Below are positions 43,740 through 53,071 of a stretch of DNA of 64,000 nucleotides, piece after piece. A program made the translations under genes and the position numbers. Where the stretch lies: NCBI RefSeq assembly GCF_000150955.2, contig NC_011679.1, forward strand, positions 558,001-622,000. The letters are read 5' to 3'. The notes under the pieces are model-generated. The model did no database searches and was not told the DNA's origin. It worked only from the letters and a program-made list of their open reading frames with translations. Position 1 is the stretch's first letter. Every line of letters begins with the position of its first letter. This stretch comes from Phaeodactylum tricornutum CCAP 1055/1. Its lineage: Eukaryota; Bacillariophyta; Bacillariophyceae; Surirellales; Neidiaceae.

Positions 43740-44984
43740 ATGGGCATAAAATACAAACCGGATATTTCTTTGCAGTCTGTAGTCGACTTTGTCATGTCTG
43801 ATAGAGATATCGACCTCAGCAAGCCTAGCACCGACAATGATATTCCTGTCGCTGTCGCGATGGTCGTGAGCGATCCTATTCGAGCCACACATCCGGTTTC
43901 GTTTTCCTTTTCGGCATCCGGTACCATGACGCCCCAGCAAATAGGATATCTCCAAGAACAAGGCTTTCCGAATGGTCTCGCTCGCGAATTAGGAAATACA
44001 CGGGCCACATATCCTCTTCGTTTCTGGGTTGTTGACAATTCCGGTTCAATGCGTACCAATGATGGACACCAGTTGAGAGGCGCTCCAAATAAGATTCGTG
44101 TGGTTCCTTGCAACCGTTGGACTGAACTCCAGGGCGCCGTGGAATACCACGCCGAATTGGCGGGCATTTTGGAAGCAACCACGACCTTTCGTATGCTCAA
44201 CGATCCTGGTCCTAAAGTAGGACCGCAGGAGTTTACGGTCGCTTCCGATGCTGCTCACATACCGGTGCAGTCAGAGGTAAATCAGGCCGTGAAAATTATT
44301 AGGAAGAGCGAACCAAGTGGTGTAACACCACTGAGCGAGCACTTACAGGAGATCCGTTTGCGTATCGAAGCGGTCGCTCCATCTTTGAAGGCCGGCGGAC
44401 AGCAAGCCGTGATTGTGTTGGCGACAGACGGGCTTCCCAGTGACAAGAAAGGGGAGAGTAAGGAGGCAGTCAAAAATGAGTTTTTGGCGTCCCTGAGATC
44501 CCTCCAAAATCTACCGGTATGGGTAGTCATCCGACTGTGTACCGACGATGAAGAGATAGTGACGTTTTACAACGACCTCGACGCCGTATTGGAGTTGCCA
44601 TTTGAAGTTATCGACGATTTTTTCGGCGAAGGTAAAGAGATTTACAGTGCCAATAAATGGTTGAACTATGGCCTACCGTTGCATCGTTGTCGTGAGATGG
44701 GTTACCACCATCGGATATTTGATCTGTTAGATGAAAGGTTGCTCAACAAAGATGAGCTGCGTGAATTTTTGGAACTTCTCTTTGGAGCAGATACGCTTCG
44801 AAACGCTCCTGACATACATCTCGACTGGAAGGGTTTCGCCAGCATTGTAAAACAAGTAGTCTACGCGAATGGCACAATCTTCAATCCGTACACAAAAAGG
44901 CTAGACTACTGGGTCGACATGAAGCAACTTGAAAAGTGTTACGACAACACTAGAGGATTCCGCCTATTTGGTCGCCGCAAGTAG
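43740..44984 (+). CDS. VWA-domain protein 2 (intronless tandem paralogue)
   Basis: A 414-residue paralogue of the preceding gene in the same orientation. It has the same MIDAS segment (FWVVDNSGSM), the same RW-E-Q-VEYH helix, TFRMLNDPG, SEPSGVTPLSEHLQEIR, AVIVLATDGLPS and PVWVVIRLCTDDEE, and the same C-terminal module (NKWLNYGLPLHRCREMG, FDLLDERLLNKDELREF, YWVDMKQLEKCYDN). The N-terminus differs completely (MGIKYKPDISLQSVVDFVMSD versus a Pro/Ala-rich start in copy 1). It has no intron where copy 1 has one. The pair is a clear tandem duplication with marked divergence, so it is not recent. Confidence 0.82.
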   Translation: MGIKYKPDISLQSVVDFVMSDRDIDLSKPSTDNDIPVAVAMVVSDPIRATHPVSFSFSASGTMTPQQIGYLQEQGFPNGLARELGNTRATYPLRFWVVDNSGSMRTNDGHQLRGAPNKIRVVPCNRWTELQGAVEYHAELAGILEATTTFRMLNDPGPKVGPQEFTVASDAAHIPVQSEVNQAVKIIRKSEPSGVTPLSEHLQEIRLRIEAVAPSLKAGGQQAVIVLATDGLPSDKKGESKEAVKNEFLASLRSLQNLPVWVVIRLCTDDEEIVTFYNDLDAVLELPFEVIDDFFGEGKEIYSANKWLNYGLPLHRCREMGYHHRIFDLLDERLLNKDELREFLELLFGADTLRNAPDIHLDWKGFASIVKQVVYANGTIFNPYTKRLDYWVDMKQLEKCYDNTRGFRLFGRRK

Positions 44985-45597
44985 CTTGGTTTTGACTGGT
45001 ATGTGTCGAAAATAGACAGTGCACCTTCTGATCGTTTGCAAAATTCTTGTTTCTCGCAGTTTGCACTATCCCTCGGGTGTATCTCGTTGTTACCGCTTCT
45101 AAGCAAATTCGTGTCGAGGGAATCCTATGGGTTCAAACAAAAATTTGGCGTACGCTAGACAGTACTGTTGTAACAATAAGAACGACCCTTTCTCAGCAAT
45201 AGCTCCTTTTATTGATGTGGCTAGTCTCTCTGCGTAGAGTGACACAGCATTACCGAGCCGTACTACAACAGGTAGGTACGGCATACCTTCCCACATATCT
45301 TCGTAAACCTGACAGTCAATGCAAGAAATAGTAAATTAACAGCGACGTCTAAAAAACTCCTGTTTTCTGCAGATCTTTTGGTTGGCTTAGAGAGTAGCTG
45401 ACAACACAGACGTAATAAGTAGTTTCTTCCTTATTTCTCCTTCACGTTCGATCTACTCTTTCACTACTGCTAGTCCTTGTTGTTGTGCTCTTTATTTTAC
45501 TTTTCACTAGTTCTGTTTGCTCTCAAACCTCGTTGTTTGATTGCTAATGTTACGCACCTAGATCTCATTCTGCGATGGTTCCTTTCCTCGCTTCTTC
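44985..45597. other. Intergenic region before LarC gene
   Basis: 613 bp. A 65-codon ATG frame on the minus strand (45296-45099) is preceded by a possible acceptor (TGACTGTCAG) but no first exon could be matched, so it is not called. CT-rich leader sequence precedes 45598. GACAGTCAA at 45311-45319 is a partial recurrent element. Confidence 0.4.
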
Positions 45598-47070
45598 ATG
45601 TCTTACATTCAATCCGTTACCTCATCGGATGATCATATCCCAAAACTCATCGACCATAATGATTCTGCTCGAGATGAGAGCTCGCTCTTTTCAAATCACT
45701 TCATGCGACATGTCACTTTCTTCCAGGCATGTCACACTCGAGTGCCAATCTTGACCGATGTCATCAAACCTCTGTTCCGCCGTTACGACGCAGCTTTTTC
45801 GGCTTCCAACTCTTTTGTGCTTTTGCCGAGAACTGTTGCGCTCGGATCTGTAGCAAATGGCGACGAATGCTCGCAGCCTTCGCAAAAAATGGATGAGAAG
45901 CCAGCAAACACGGTGCTTGCAGTTAGCGAAAACCCAGAGGGCGTTCAATGGAAACGTCCCGATGATTCGATGCACGCACATTTCGACTGTTTCTCTGGTG
46001 CTGCGGGTGACATGATGCTTGCTTCGTGTATCGATGCCGCAGGGGATATCGGTGACCAGCTGCTGGGATATGTGGGAGAGTCTATACGCCGCGGCTTCCC
46101 GGAGCTTGATGGCGAATTCGAGTTGTATAGGGAACGCGTCTGGAGAGGAATGGGTTCTATCGCTGCCACCAAGATAAACGTGAGCAGTCTCTACGGCCAC
46201 AGAGCTGCACCGACTCCCAAGCTAACAACAAAAACCATAGATGAGCGCGATTACAAGGCTACTGAAATGGCGCCGCATACCGATCATGATAATTCCGACC
46301 CGTCTTTTAATCAAACTCACCGTCACGTACACTCTCACGCTCACGAGCAAGAAGGACACACTCATCATCTTGAGCACAATACATCTGCCAATCAGCATTC
46401 GCATGATCACGAACATGTCGGCGAACATTCGCATGTACATAGCCATGAAATACGAAACAGCTACTCAAAGGACCATAATCACGCGTCAGGACCACTTCGA
46501 AACCTGCCGCAAATCCGAGAAATGCTCCAAAGCTCGTCGGTCGAATTTATTCCTTTGTGGGTAAGGGACGCCGCGATCGAAGCATTTACCGAGCTCGCCC
46601 GTGCCGAAGCCACGGTACACGGTGCATCGGGAAAGGACACGGTGTACTTCCATGAAGTGGGAGCGGTTGACTCAATTGTCGACACTGTCGGCACTCTTCT
46701 GGCGTTGCATGCGCTAGGTGTTGAAAGTGTATCGTGTAGTCGGTTACCCTTGGGCGAAGGAACCGTTTGGACAGACCATGGCTTGCTTCCTGTACCAGCT
46801 CCGGCAACACTTCTTTTGATGGTTGGTATGCCAACAAGTCCTGGTCCACCAGGTGTTACCGGAGAGCTTGTCACACCGACAGCCGCAGCTCTTTTGCGTG
46901 TGCTGACGAAAAAAGATGGCATTTCTTCTATCGCGGGTAGACCTCCCCGGTTCGTTGTCAATTGTGTGGGAATAGGTGCCGGAACAAAAAACTTTCGAAA
47001 GCACCCAAACATTTTGCGTCTTTTGATTGGTGACTCCGTAGTGATTGACGAGAGCACAGAAAGGACATAG
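45598..47070 (+). CDS. LarC-like nickel-insertion protein (N-terminal LarC1 part) with His-rich loop
   Basis: A 490-residue protein. About 125 residues of unrelated N-terminal extension precede the LarC1 fold: HAHFDCFSGAAGDMMLAS, then a His-rich segment (about residues 233-300; HVHSHAHEQEGHTHH, HSHDHEHVGEHSHVHSH), VYFHEVGAVDSIVDTVGT, GEGTVWTDHGLLPVPAPAT, GVTGELVTPTAAALL and the ending NILRLLIGD. Bacterial LarC inserts nickel, using CTP, into the pincer cofactor of lactate racemase and related enzymes; the His-rich part should bind metal. The protein stops after LarC1: the C-terminal LarC2 domain of full-length bacterial LarC (about 400 residues in total) is absent and there is no room for it before the next gene. 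ATG start at 45598; later ATGs are possible. Rare in eukaryotes as far as I know. Confidence 0.82.
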   Translation: MSYIQSVTSSDDHIPKLIDHNDSARDESSLFSNHFMRHVTFFQACHTRVPILTDVIKPLFRRYDAAFSASNSFVLLPRTVALGSVANGDECSQPSQKMDEKPANTVLAVSENPEGVQWKRPDDSMHAHFDCFSGAAGDMMLASCIDAAGDIGDQLLGYVGESIRRGFPELDGEFELYRERVWRGMGSIAATKINVSSLYGHRAAPTPKLTTKTIDERDYKATEMAPHTDHDNSDPSFNQTHRHVHSHAHEQEGHTHHLEHNTSANQHSHDHEHVGEHSHVHSHEIRNSYSKDHNHASGPLRNLPQIREMLQSSSVEFIPLWVRDAAIEAFTELARAEATVHGASGKDTVYFHEVGAVDSIVDTVGTLLALHALGVESVSCSRLPLGEGTVWTDHGLLPVPAPATLLLMVGMPTSPGPPGVTGELVTPTAAALLRVLTKKDGISSIAGRPPRFVVNCVGIGAGTKNFRKHPNILRLLIGDSVVIDESTERT

Positions 47071-47369
47071 TGATAAATACATGTTCTAGGTTTCATAGAT
47101 CGATCAGCTTGTTACCTAGAAACTATCTTGACAACCTCAAATCCGCTGGCGGTACTCGACGAAAGTTCGACATGCCTGATATGTGTCTCAGGTGTACCCA
47201 CGTCTGAAGTCGTACCACATGAAAGAATTCCACGTGGAATTGTTTTGTTGTCGCGTGGCAATCAGGCCGGAGACAAGCGGGATTGGCCCGTTCTGTAATC
47301 GGTTCACATTAATGCAATTTCTTTACCAATCTCACAATTTCGATTTCGTCACAACTCAAACCAAGCACC

Positions 47370-48020
47370 ATGCGCACTACAATTTCTACGATCATTGCTA
47401 TCCTCGGGGCTACAGCTTTGGCTGAAGGCAGAACTCATGGGTCTGTTCTAGCCCCGCGTCATTATCTATACAGTCGTCCGAGAGATGCCTTCGATCTAGT
47501 AAGCGACATGTTTTCTATACCCTATTTCAATCAAGACATACTGCCTTCGCAGTCAAACACTTTCCTGCGCCAAATGCATTCGCAGCTTGATAGAGCGGCT
47601 CGTTCCGAGACGCCCCGGTACGATGTATATCAGGATCCTGAAACCGGAATGATTGAAATGACAATGGAAGTCCCTGGAATTCACGCTAGAGACCTCACTG
47701 TGGAACTTGAGAATAAAAGGCTTCTAAGAATCAAAGGATCCCGCAAATCGAGGCAAAATGGATCGCTTCAAGAGTCAACTTTTGAGCAGTCGTTCCAAAT
47801 TGACGAAAATGTCGATCCCGACAACTTGAAGGTGACTCTTTCCGCTGGAATTTTGCGGATTCAAGCTCCAAAGAAAGAACGCCTCGTCAAGCGCCTCGAC
47901 ATCGCCACCACTGGAGAGGAAGCGAGCTTGATGGTAGAGTCGAAGGCGGATGCAGTACATGACGAGTCAAAAGAAAAAACCGTGGACGGTCTTGAGATCT
48001 CGACCGAGGATCTTGTGTAG
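47370..48020 (+). CDS. Small heat shock protein (Hsp20) with signal peptide
   Basis: A 216-residue protein. Residues 1-19 are a signal peptide (MRTTISTIIAILGATALAEG), so it enters the ER; no ASAFAP-type motif or KDEL is present. The alpha-crystallin domain covers about residues 82-175: YDVYQDPETGMIEMTMEVPGI, the LTVELENKRLLRIKG strand and the family mark GILRIQAPKK (usually A-x-x-x-n-GVL). It prevents aggregation of unfolding proteins without ATP. The C-terminal tail is acidic and low complexity and no clear IXI motif is seen. ATG at 47370 preceded by ACC. ER-type sHSPs are less common than cytosolic ones. Confidence 0.83.
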   Translation: MRTTISTIIAILGATALAEGRTHGSVLAPRHYLYSRPRDAFDLVSDMFSIPYFNQDILPSQSNTFLRQMHSQLDRAARSETPRYDVYQDPETGMIEMTMEVPGIHARDLTVELENKRLLRIKGSRKSRQNGSLQESTFEQSFQIDENVDPDNLKVTLSAGILRIQAPKKERLVKRLDIATTGEEASLMVESKADAVHDESKEKTVDGLEISTEDLV

Positions 48021-48291
48021 CTCAGGCCACTGGACAAAGGAGCCATTAGATTTAAGATTCTTTGCTTAAACGCTTAGTAGAAGTATTGTTAGATGACAAT
48101 GTCACCTCCATTCCGAAAATTACATACCCACAGTCATCTTACGATTTCGCGCAAATTTTTTTAATCTAACTGTAAGACAGAGAAGTAGCTTTGGTAAATC
48201 GACGGTGGGTTAGGGGTTAGGACTGTGATAAGAGCGCTAGTCAGCCAATTCCCGTATCGGCTGTTCAAATTCACCGTCAATTTCTCGGACG

Positions 48292-48975
48292 ATGAAGGCT
48301 GAAGCATGGCAACCATACGATTCGAGCTTTCGTTGTTTCTGCTACTTTGCATGGATTGTGAAACAAATCACAGAAAGCCTCCATCATACTTATCTATATT
48401 GGAAAACTTGGTGTTGCGCAGGAAATTGCCTTTCAGTGGAATGGCCAGCCATGAGCGCACATATGCCGGCGTCTCAACCAACAAAAATGCAAGTTCCCTG
48501 TGAGCGGTATTCTACTATCCCAAACAGCTATTTTAATATAGAAGACGGACCCAAGGGCCGGGGTCTATTCGCATCACTGAACATCCCTCCAAGAACACTT
48601 ATTCACATTGCACCATGTCTTAGGGTCGACCAAGGTGAATATCAGAGCCACATGAAACACACAATACTCGAACACTACCTGTTCAACGATTCGGGTGGCC
48701 GCAAATTGCTGGCGCTAGGGTATGGCTCTTTGTTCAATCATTCACGAACTCCGAACATAGACTATCGCGTGGACTCGACGAATCTCGAAATACGATACAG
48801 TGTTGGACACCAACCTGTTTTAGCAGGGGAAGAGCTTTGTATTTTCTATGGGGTAAACTTGTGGTTTGACGATGCGGAAGGTAGTGTTGAAAGTGAGCCT
48901 GCAAGCGAAGACGAAATGATGGACGGTATGGCGAGCTTCCTCTGTCGAATAGAACTCAACGAACACTCTGACTAA
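48292..48975 (+). CDS. Small SET-domain protein (lysine methyltransferase type)
   Basis: A frame of 227 residues from 48292. The SET domain covers about residues 78-195: KGRGLFASLNIPPRTLI, the APCLRV strand, LLALGYGSLFNHSRTPN and VLAGEELCIFYG, the last two supplying the SAM- and lysine-binding NHS and GEE-x-x-x-x-YG motifs. The minimal layout without pre-SET cysteines, and the GYGSLFNHS form, resemble stand-alone SET proteins of bacteria and protists. The first 53 residues are aromatic- and Cys-rich and have no features; the ATG at 48451 (MSAHMPASQ) is a good alternative start giving 174 residues. TAACTGTAA at 48167-48175 lies 125 bp before the first ATG. Substrate unknown. Confidence 0.68.
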   Translation: MKAEAWQPYDSSFRCFCYFAWIVKQITESLHHTYLYWKTWCCAGNCLSVEWPAMSAHMPASQPTKMQVPCERYSTIPNSYFNIEDGPKGRGLFASLNIPPRTLIHIAPCLRVDQGEYQSHMKHTILEHYLFNDSGGRKLLALGYGSLFNHSRTPNIDYRVDSTNLEIRYSVGHQPVLAGEELCIFYGVNLWFDDAEGSVESEPASEDEMMDGMASFLCRIELNEHSD

Positions 48976-49010
48976 AGATAAGGGAAAGGAAATTTGACTT
49001 GCAATCCCCT

Positions 49011-51731
49011 TTAAGATTCATCTTCGTTGCTGCTCTGGTATTCAGCTTCAGGCTCCTGCCAGCTATCGTCATCAACGTCCATAACTCCATCACCTTCGTC
49101 GTCACTTGCGAATGCCTGTGCTAATAAACGGCGTTGCTGCTCTGATTTTTCTCGTTCCTTTTGGGACTTTTCTTCCATGCGTTCCCGTTGCTTTTGAGAC
49201 AACTCTGAAACGTTGAATCCTTTTTCTTCCGGCTGAAACGGTGGCATTTCTAAGGGCAACGTCCGTTTCTGTAGATCGAGCTTGGGCCGTTCTGTTTCAC
49301 AAGCCAGAGCTGCAAACCGTGATGTAGGAACTAAATCTCCATTCAGTGTGTGCGTACAAGCGCCACCGATGGATATACCACCAGCAATTAGAGGTGATTC
49401 TGTGTCAGTCGATCGTGGTTTTAGATGCAATGGTACACGTTCGCCAGATCGTGACAGATCCCGCCCTGTGCTTTGCCCTGCCGTTTGAAGAGAAGCGCGA
49501 TCGGACTCGACAGAATTCTGGAGCAAAGGCCTGGGGCCTCTCCAATTACGAGCCGCGTCAGACAAGAGTGGATAAGGTGCAGCAGTGTCACGCAACTTGA
49601 CACAGTGAATATATCGATTCGGTTCCGGATCAAAACTTTCCGTATGCAGCTTCCAATAGTCGGAGTAGAGATGAATGAAAGCACGGGTAGGTCTGTCCAT
49701 CCGACTAAGCGGAAGCGATGCTGCCGTATCATCTATCAAAAATCCTTTCCATTTTTTCTCAATCTTGCTCAGAAGCTGCATGCGTTCTCTGGCTTCCATA
49801 ATCAAAGCATCTGGGAAAATTGTGACGTTCAGCTCGTCACCAAACTCGCCCAATTCCATTTTGTGTAGCACAGGACGCGCCCAGCCTGTGTACACTGATT
49901 CCCGTTGTGTGACTGGTGTAACACCTAAAGCTTCTGCAAAAGCTCTGTTGCGTTCTAAATGAGTTTCTGAAGGACTCCCATCCCTCGTGGTAGTTATCGA
50001 TGTTGGTACTTCCATCTCCTCCAAGGTATTCCAAGAAGGATCGGACCCAAAACGTAAAGTGCTCATCATAGCCTTCCGCCGTGCTTCTTCACGTGCCTCC
50101 CACTGCCGTCGTAATTCTTCAGGTTCCGTCTTTTTGACAGCTGTTGCAATTTTGTTTAGGGTTTTGACCTTTGGTAGACGTTTCTTCTTCAGCGACTCTT
50201 TTGTGGTGTAGGAGGCCGTCGGCACGGCGGCAGGTGCCAAAGATGGAAACTCATGCTGTTCAACACGTGATGCGTGACTATAACGATTGGCAATGTGACT
50301 GGCGGACCACAAGATGTTGGCGTTCGAAGAGCCGTTATTTCGTGCTGGATTTGTAGAAGGGACAAACTCTGCAGCAGCTCCTCGGAGGCCAGGATTTAGA
50401 TCATCGTCAATGATCAGAATTCCACCCAAATCCCCATATACACCTGCGTCTGTTTCGCTGTAAGGATAAGTGCCGGGTCCATTATTTCCCACACGAGAAG
50501 ACGAGCCTTCCTGCGTTACGTTTGAATTTCGGTGATGCTGACTTGTCCCCGGTTGTTCTCCTTGAATACCCTCATACGCCTGATACTGAGCCATGAGTGG
50601 ATTTGACGCTCCTCCTGTATTGTGGTCACGTTGGGTCGATCGGGATACCGACGTTCTTCCAAAAAGAGAATTTAGCAAAACCGAAGCTTCCTGTTGAAGA
50701 ATAGTCGCACGTCCTGCTGCCGTATTGCCAGCGGCCCCCGCCGTCGAAATAGTCACGCCTTTTGTGTCGTATGCTTCTGTCACGTTCAAATCATGAAAGC
50801 CGTGTTTTTTCAAGTAGTAATCAAGATTCACGAGCTCGTCTCGCGTAATATCGCGTCGATTTAGTGGATCAATGAATTGATTTGAAGCAGCCATCCAGTA
50901 TGCCAAGGCTCGCCCGTCGTATAAGTGATAATGTCGTGATTTCGGCTTGACTAGTTTGGCGTGCGCTTCGTCAACGGAATCATCCGCTTTGATTTTGTCA
51001 CCCCACTGCTCTTCCAGTACTCTTCGATGGCGTTCTTCCTCGCTTTCCACAACGGATAGTTTAGAAACTTCCTCATTGACTTCGGGAATAGGCCAAACGT
51101 CTACTGGGTCGAATGGCGCTTCGGCCACAAGGGCAAACGGTGGATATGTCAGTGACTGTAAAGAGTCGAGCGTAATCGGGTCGACCGACTCGGCTGGAAT
51201 ATGTTGGCGCCATGGATACTTTTTGCGCGCGTTTCGCTTCCGATTCGGCTTCTTCTTTCCTTGTTCTTGAGGTTTTGCGTTGCTCGACGAAGGCGTTTTC
51301 TGGCTGCCCTCCATTTCTGGTGCATCATTAGAGCCATTGTCGATACTAGTAGGTGTCGGTTTCTTCGCAGATCTCTTCCGTGACTTCTTCCCTTTCGACG
51401 ATGCTATGGGCCTGTTGACGGAGGGCTTGCGATCCTCCGCTTCTCCCCCGGACTGAACCGCAATTGCAGATTTGCTTTTCTCCGCTTTTTCCTTTAAAGT
51501 CGAGTTCTTGTTCGATGCTGTATCGTTCTTTCCGGTCCGATTATTTCGCCGCCGCTTGCTTTTCGTTGTAGCTTCTCTCGCTGAAGTAGCATGAGAGTCG
51601 TTGTTCACGCCACCGTTGGGTAAAGCAACAGCACCATCCGATGCCGTTGAAGTCGGCACTGGACTACTTCGAATGACATGACTGGGAGCCAGCATCGTTG
51701 TCGATGCACGATCTATGGCTGCTTGTCGCAT
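49011..51731 (-). CDS. Large R3H-domain protein with U-box/RING-like segment
   Basis: A 906-residue single-exon protein. Residues 1-175 are basic and low complexity with many KKRKR-type clusters, likely nuclear or nucleolar. Around 182-300 is a segment beginning VDPITLDSLQSLTYPPF and resuming with YHLYDGRALAYWMAASNQFIDP, whose DPIT/L...F and DPLNRRDIT pattern resembles U-box or degenerate RING folds, with an insert of about 60 acidic residues between its halves. Residues about 655-715 (KIEKKWKGFLIDD...LSRMDRPTRAFIHLYSDYW, then ESFDPEPNRYIHCVKL) match the R3H pattern R-x-x-x-H-x-x-x-x-x-x-x-x-x-ES, a single-stranded nucleic acid binder. A long Gly/Asn/Ser-rich region and an acidic tail complete it. 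RNA-linked ubiquitin ligase is one possible reading; not established. Confidence 0.55.
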   Translation of the reverse strand: MRQAAIDRASTTMLAPSHVIRSSPVPTSTASDGAVALPNGGVNNDSHATSAREATTKSKRRRNNRTGKNDTASNKNSTLKEKAEKSKSAIAVQSGGEAEDRKPSVNRPIASSKGKKSRKRSAKKPTPTSIDNGSNDAPEMEGSQKTPSSSNAKPQEQGKKKPNRKRNARKKYPWRQHIPAESVDPITLDSLQSLTYPPFALVAEAPFDPVDVWPIPEVNEEVSKLSVVESEEERHRRVLEEQWGDKIKADDSVDEAHAKLVKPKSRHYHLYDGRALAYWMAASNQFIDPLNRRDITRDELVNLDYYLKKHGFHDLNVTEAYDTKGVTISTAGAAGNTAAGRATILQQEASVLLNSLFGRTSVSRSTQRDHNTGGASNPLMAQYQAYEGIQGEQPGTSQHHRNSNVTQEGSSSRVGNNGPGTYPYSETDAGVYGDLGGILIIDDDLNPGLRGAAAEFVPSTNPARNNGSSNANILWSASHIANRYSHASRVEQHEFPSLAPAAVPTASYTTKESLKKKRLPKVKTLNKIATAVKKTEPEELRRQWEAREEARRKAMMSTLRFGSDPSWNTLEEMEVPTSITTTRDGSPSETHLERNRAFAEALGVTPVTQRESVYTGWARPVLHKMELGEFGDELNVTIFPDALIMEARERMQLLSKIEKKWKGFLIDDTAASLPLSRMDRPTRAFIHLYSDYWKLHTESFDPEPNRYIHCVKLRDTAAPYPLLSDAARNWRGPRPLLQNSVESDRASLQTAGQSTGRDLSRSGERVPLHLKPRSTDTESPLIAGGISIGGACTHTLNGDLVPTSRFAALACETERPKLDLQKRTLPLEMPPFQPEEKGFNVSELSQKQRERMEEKSQKEREKSEQQRRLLAQAFASDDEGDGVMDVDDDSWQEPEAEYQSSNEDES

Positions 51732-52162
51732 TTGTAACAGTAATCTTCTTATTTCCGTGGGAATGGTGGTGAATCACAGTCTCTTGGCTGAGAACACTGT
51801 CGTTATTATTGGCACCGTTTCCAATATTTGGCTCTTTTTGTGGTGGTTGGCAACAGGAATATGGGCAATATATTGACTGTGAATTGACTGTGATGGTCTT
51901 TCGGCAAGTCGCACACGTCTCGGTCGTTTCATGACGTTCAGCATGGTTCTTATGCGTCAATCGTGCACGAGGCGGCGTGCGGCGGCAAGACCGAGAATTG
52001 CCAAGCTTTGAAACAACAGGTGACACATGTGAGAGCGACCCCACAATTCACAGTAAACCATTGCGACAACACGTCACGGACTGACTTGACTTGCTTGTCA
52101 ACTAATGTACGTGCTTGTCAAGTACATTCCGAGATGATCAACCAGCAAAAACGAAAACAAAA
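51732..52162. other. Divergent promoter, R3H gene / cyclin gene
   Basis: 431 bp between divergent starts. Two TGACTGTGA copies in direct repeat lie at 51874-51882 and 51885-51893, 143 bp from the R3H start and about 280 bp from the cyclin start. A TTCACAGTAA word lies near 52046. No gene seen. Confidence 0.5.
51873..51894 (+). promoter_or_regulatory. Tandem TTGACTGTGA pair
   Basis: TTGACTGTGAA is followed directly by TTGACTGTGAT, an 11-bp direct repeat (one helical turn) of the recurrent element, located in a divergent promoter. The spacing would place two bound proteins on the same DNA face. Regulatory function is inference. Confidence 0.45.
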
Positions 52163-53029
52163 ATGAAGCATCATTCTTCTCCCGCGCTTCGACCACCATT
52201 TCCTTTGTTCCACGAACTGGATCGTCCCGGCATACACGACGAGCGGATACGGCCGGCTCTGTGTGCCTTGCAGGTAGCTTGCCACGTTTTGAAAGTCTCC
52301 GTAGAATGTCGATTTACGGCGTCTTGTTTGCTACACCGCTTTGTAGCAGTACAGGTGGTATCCATAGACCAGGATGAATGGCAGTGGATCACAATGGCAT
52401 GCCTCTTTTTGGCGGGCAAAGTGGAAGAAGAACCCCGCCGTTTGCGCGATGCCATCAACTGTGCCTCGATGATTACCATTCCTGCGCAAGTTCTTAACGA
52501 GCAAGAAACAATCGGCGACTCGACCCAAACACATGAAGAGTTAAAAACGATCAACGAAAATCTTGGGAGTTTCAAAAAGGTGCGAGTGCAATGGAATTCC
52601 TCACCGCCAGAATTAGATGATGCGTACTGGGATGCGAAGCGTCGTATCGTCGAAAAAGAACAATTTGTTTTGCGATGGCTCGCGTTTGACGTTTCGGTTT
52701 CCCATCCGCACCGAGGAGTTGCCGCAATCGTCAACCATCTCGTGGATTGCTCACCTCAATGGTTTGGCATCGTTACCCCAGAGCAACTTGTGCATCAGGC
52801 GTGGACACATTGCAACGACGCTTTGTTTTCGTCCCAGGCGCTCAGTTATCCGGTGATGACACTAGCGTGTGCAGCTGTATCGATCACTCTTCGCGATCGC
52901 AATATCGAGGAGTCCATGGAAGAGCAAGATTGGTGGAAACACTTTTCTGTCCCGAAAGGTGAACTTGAAACTCTCAAGACAAGGCTGCTAGCAATACGTG
53001 ATAAACTTGTAGAACACAGAAATCAATAA
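52163..53029 (+). CDS. Transcription-type cyclin (cyclin L/K-like)
   Basis: A 288-residue protein from the ATG at 52163. Two cyclin boxes: the first (about 25-125) contains FTASCLLHRFVA, then WQWITMACLFLAGKVEEEPRRLRDAIN, where KVEEEPRRLRD is the hallmark of cyclins L, K, T and C; the second (about 165-285) includes REKEQFVLRWLAFDV-type ERRIVEKEQFVLRWLAFDVS (text KRRIVEKEQFVLRWLAFDV) and SVSHPH. The HPH and PRR features favour cyclin L, which activates CDK10/11-type kinases in transcription and splicing, but no RS tail is present. It is divergent from the R3H gene with shared promoter DNA. Partner kinase not in window. Confidence 0.78.
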   Translation: MKHHSSPALRPPFPLFHELDRPGIHDERIRPALCALQVACHVLKVSVECRFTASCLLHRFVAVQVVSIDQDEWQWITMACLFLAGKVEEEPRRLRDAINCASMITIPAQVLNEQETIGDSTQTHEELKTINENLGSFKKVRVQWNSSPPELDDAYWDAKRRIVEKEQFVLRWLAFDVSVSHPHRGVAAIVNHLVDCSPQWFGIVTPEQLVHQAWTHCNDALFSSQALSYPVMTLACAAVSITLRDRNIEESMEEQDWWKHFSVPKGELETLKTRLLAIRDKLVEHRNQ

Positions 53030-53071
53030 CCGCAGAATAGCTGTTGATTTACGTAAGCATATTTTACCATC

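Noticed and set aside
45099-45296. 65-codon minus-strand ATG frame with an upstream acceptor-like site
   Set aside because: I could not find a first exon without stops that splices to it; too short to support alone.
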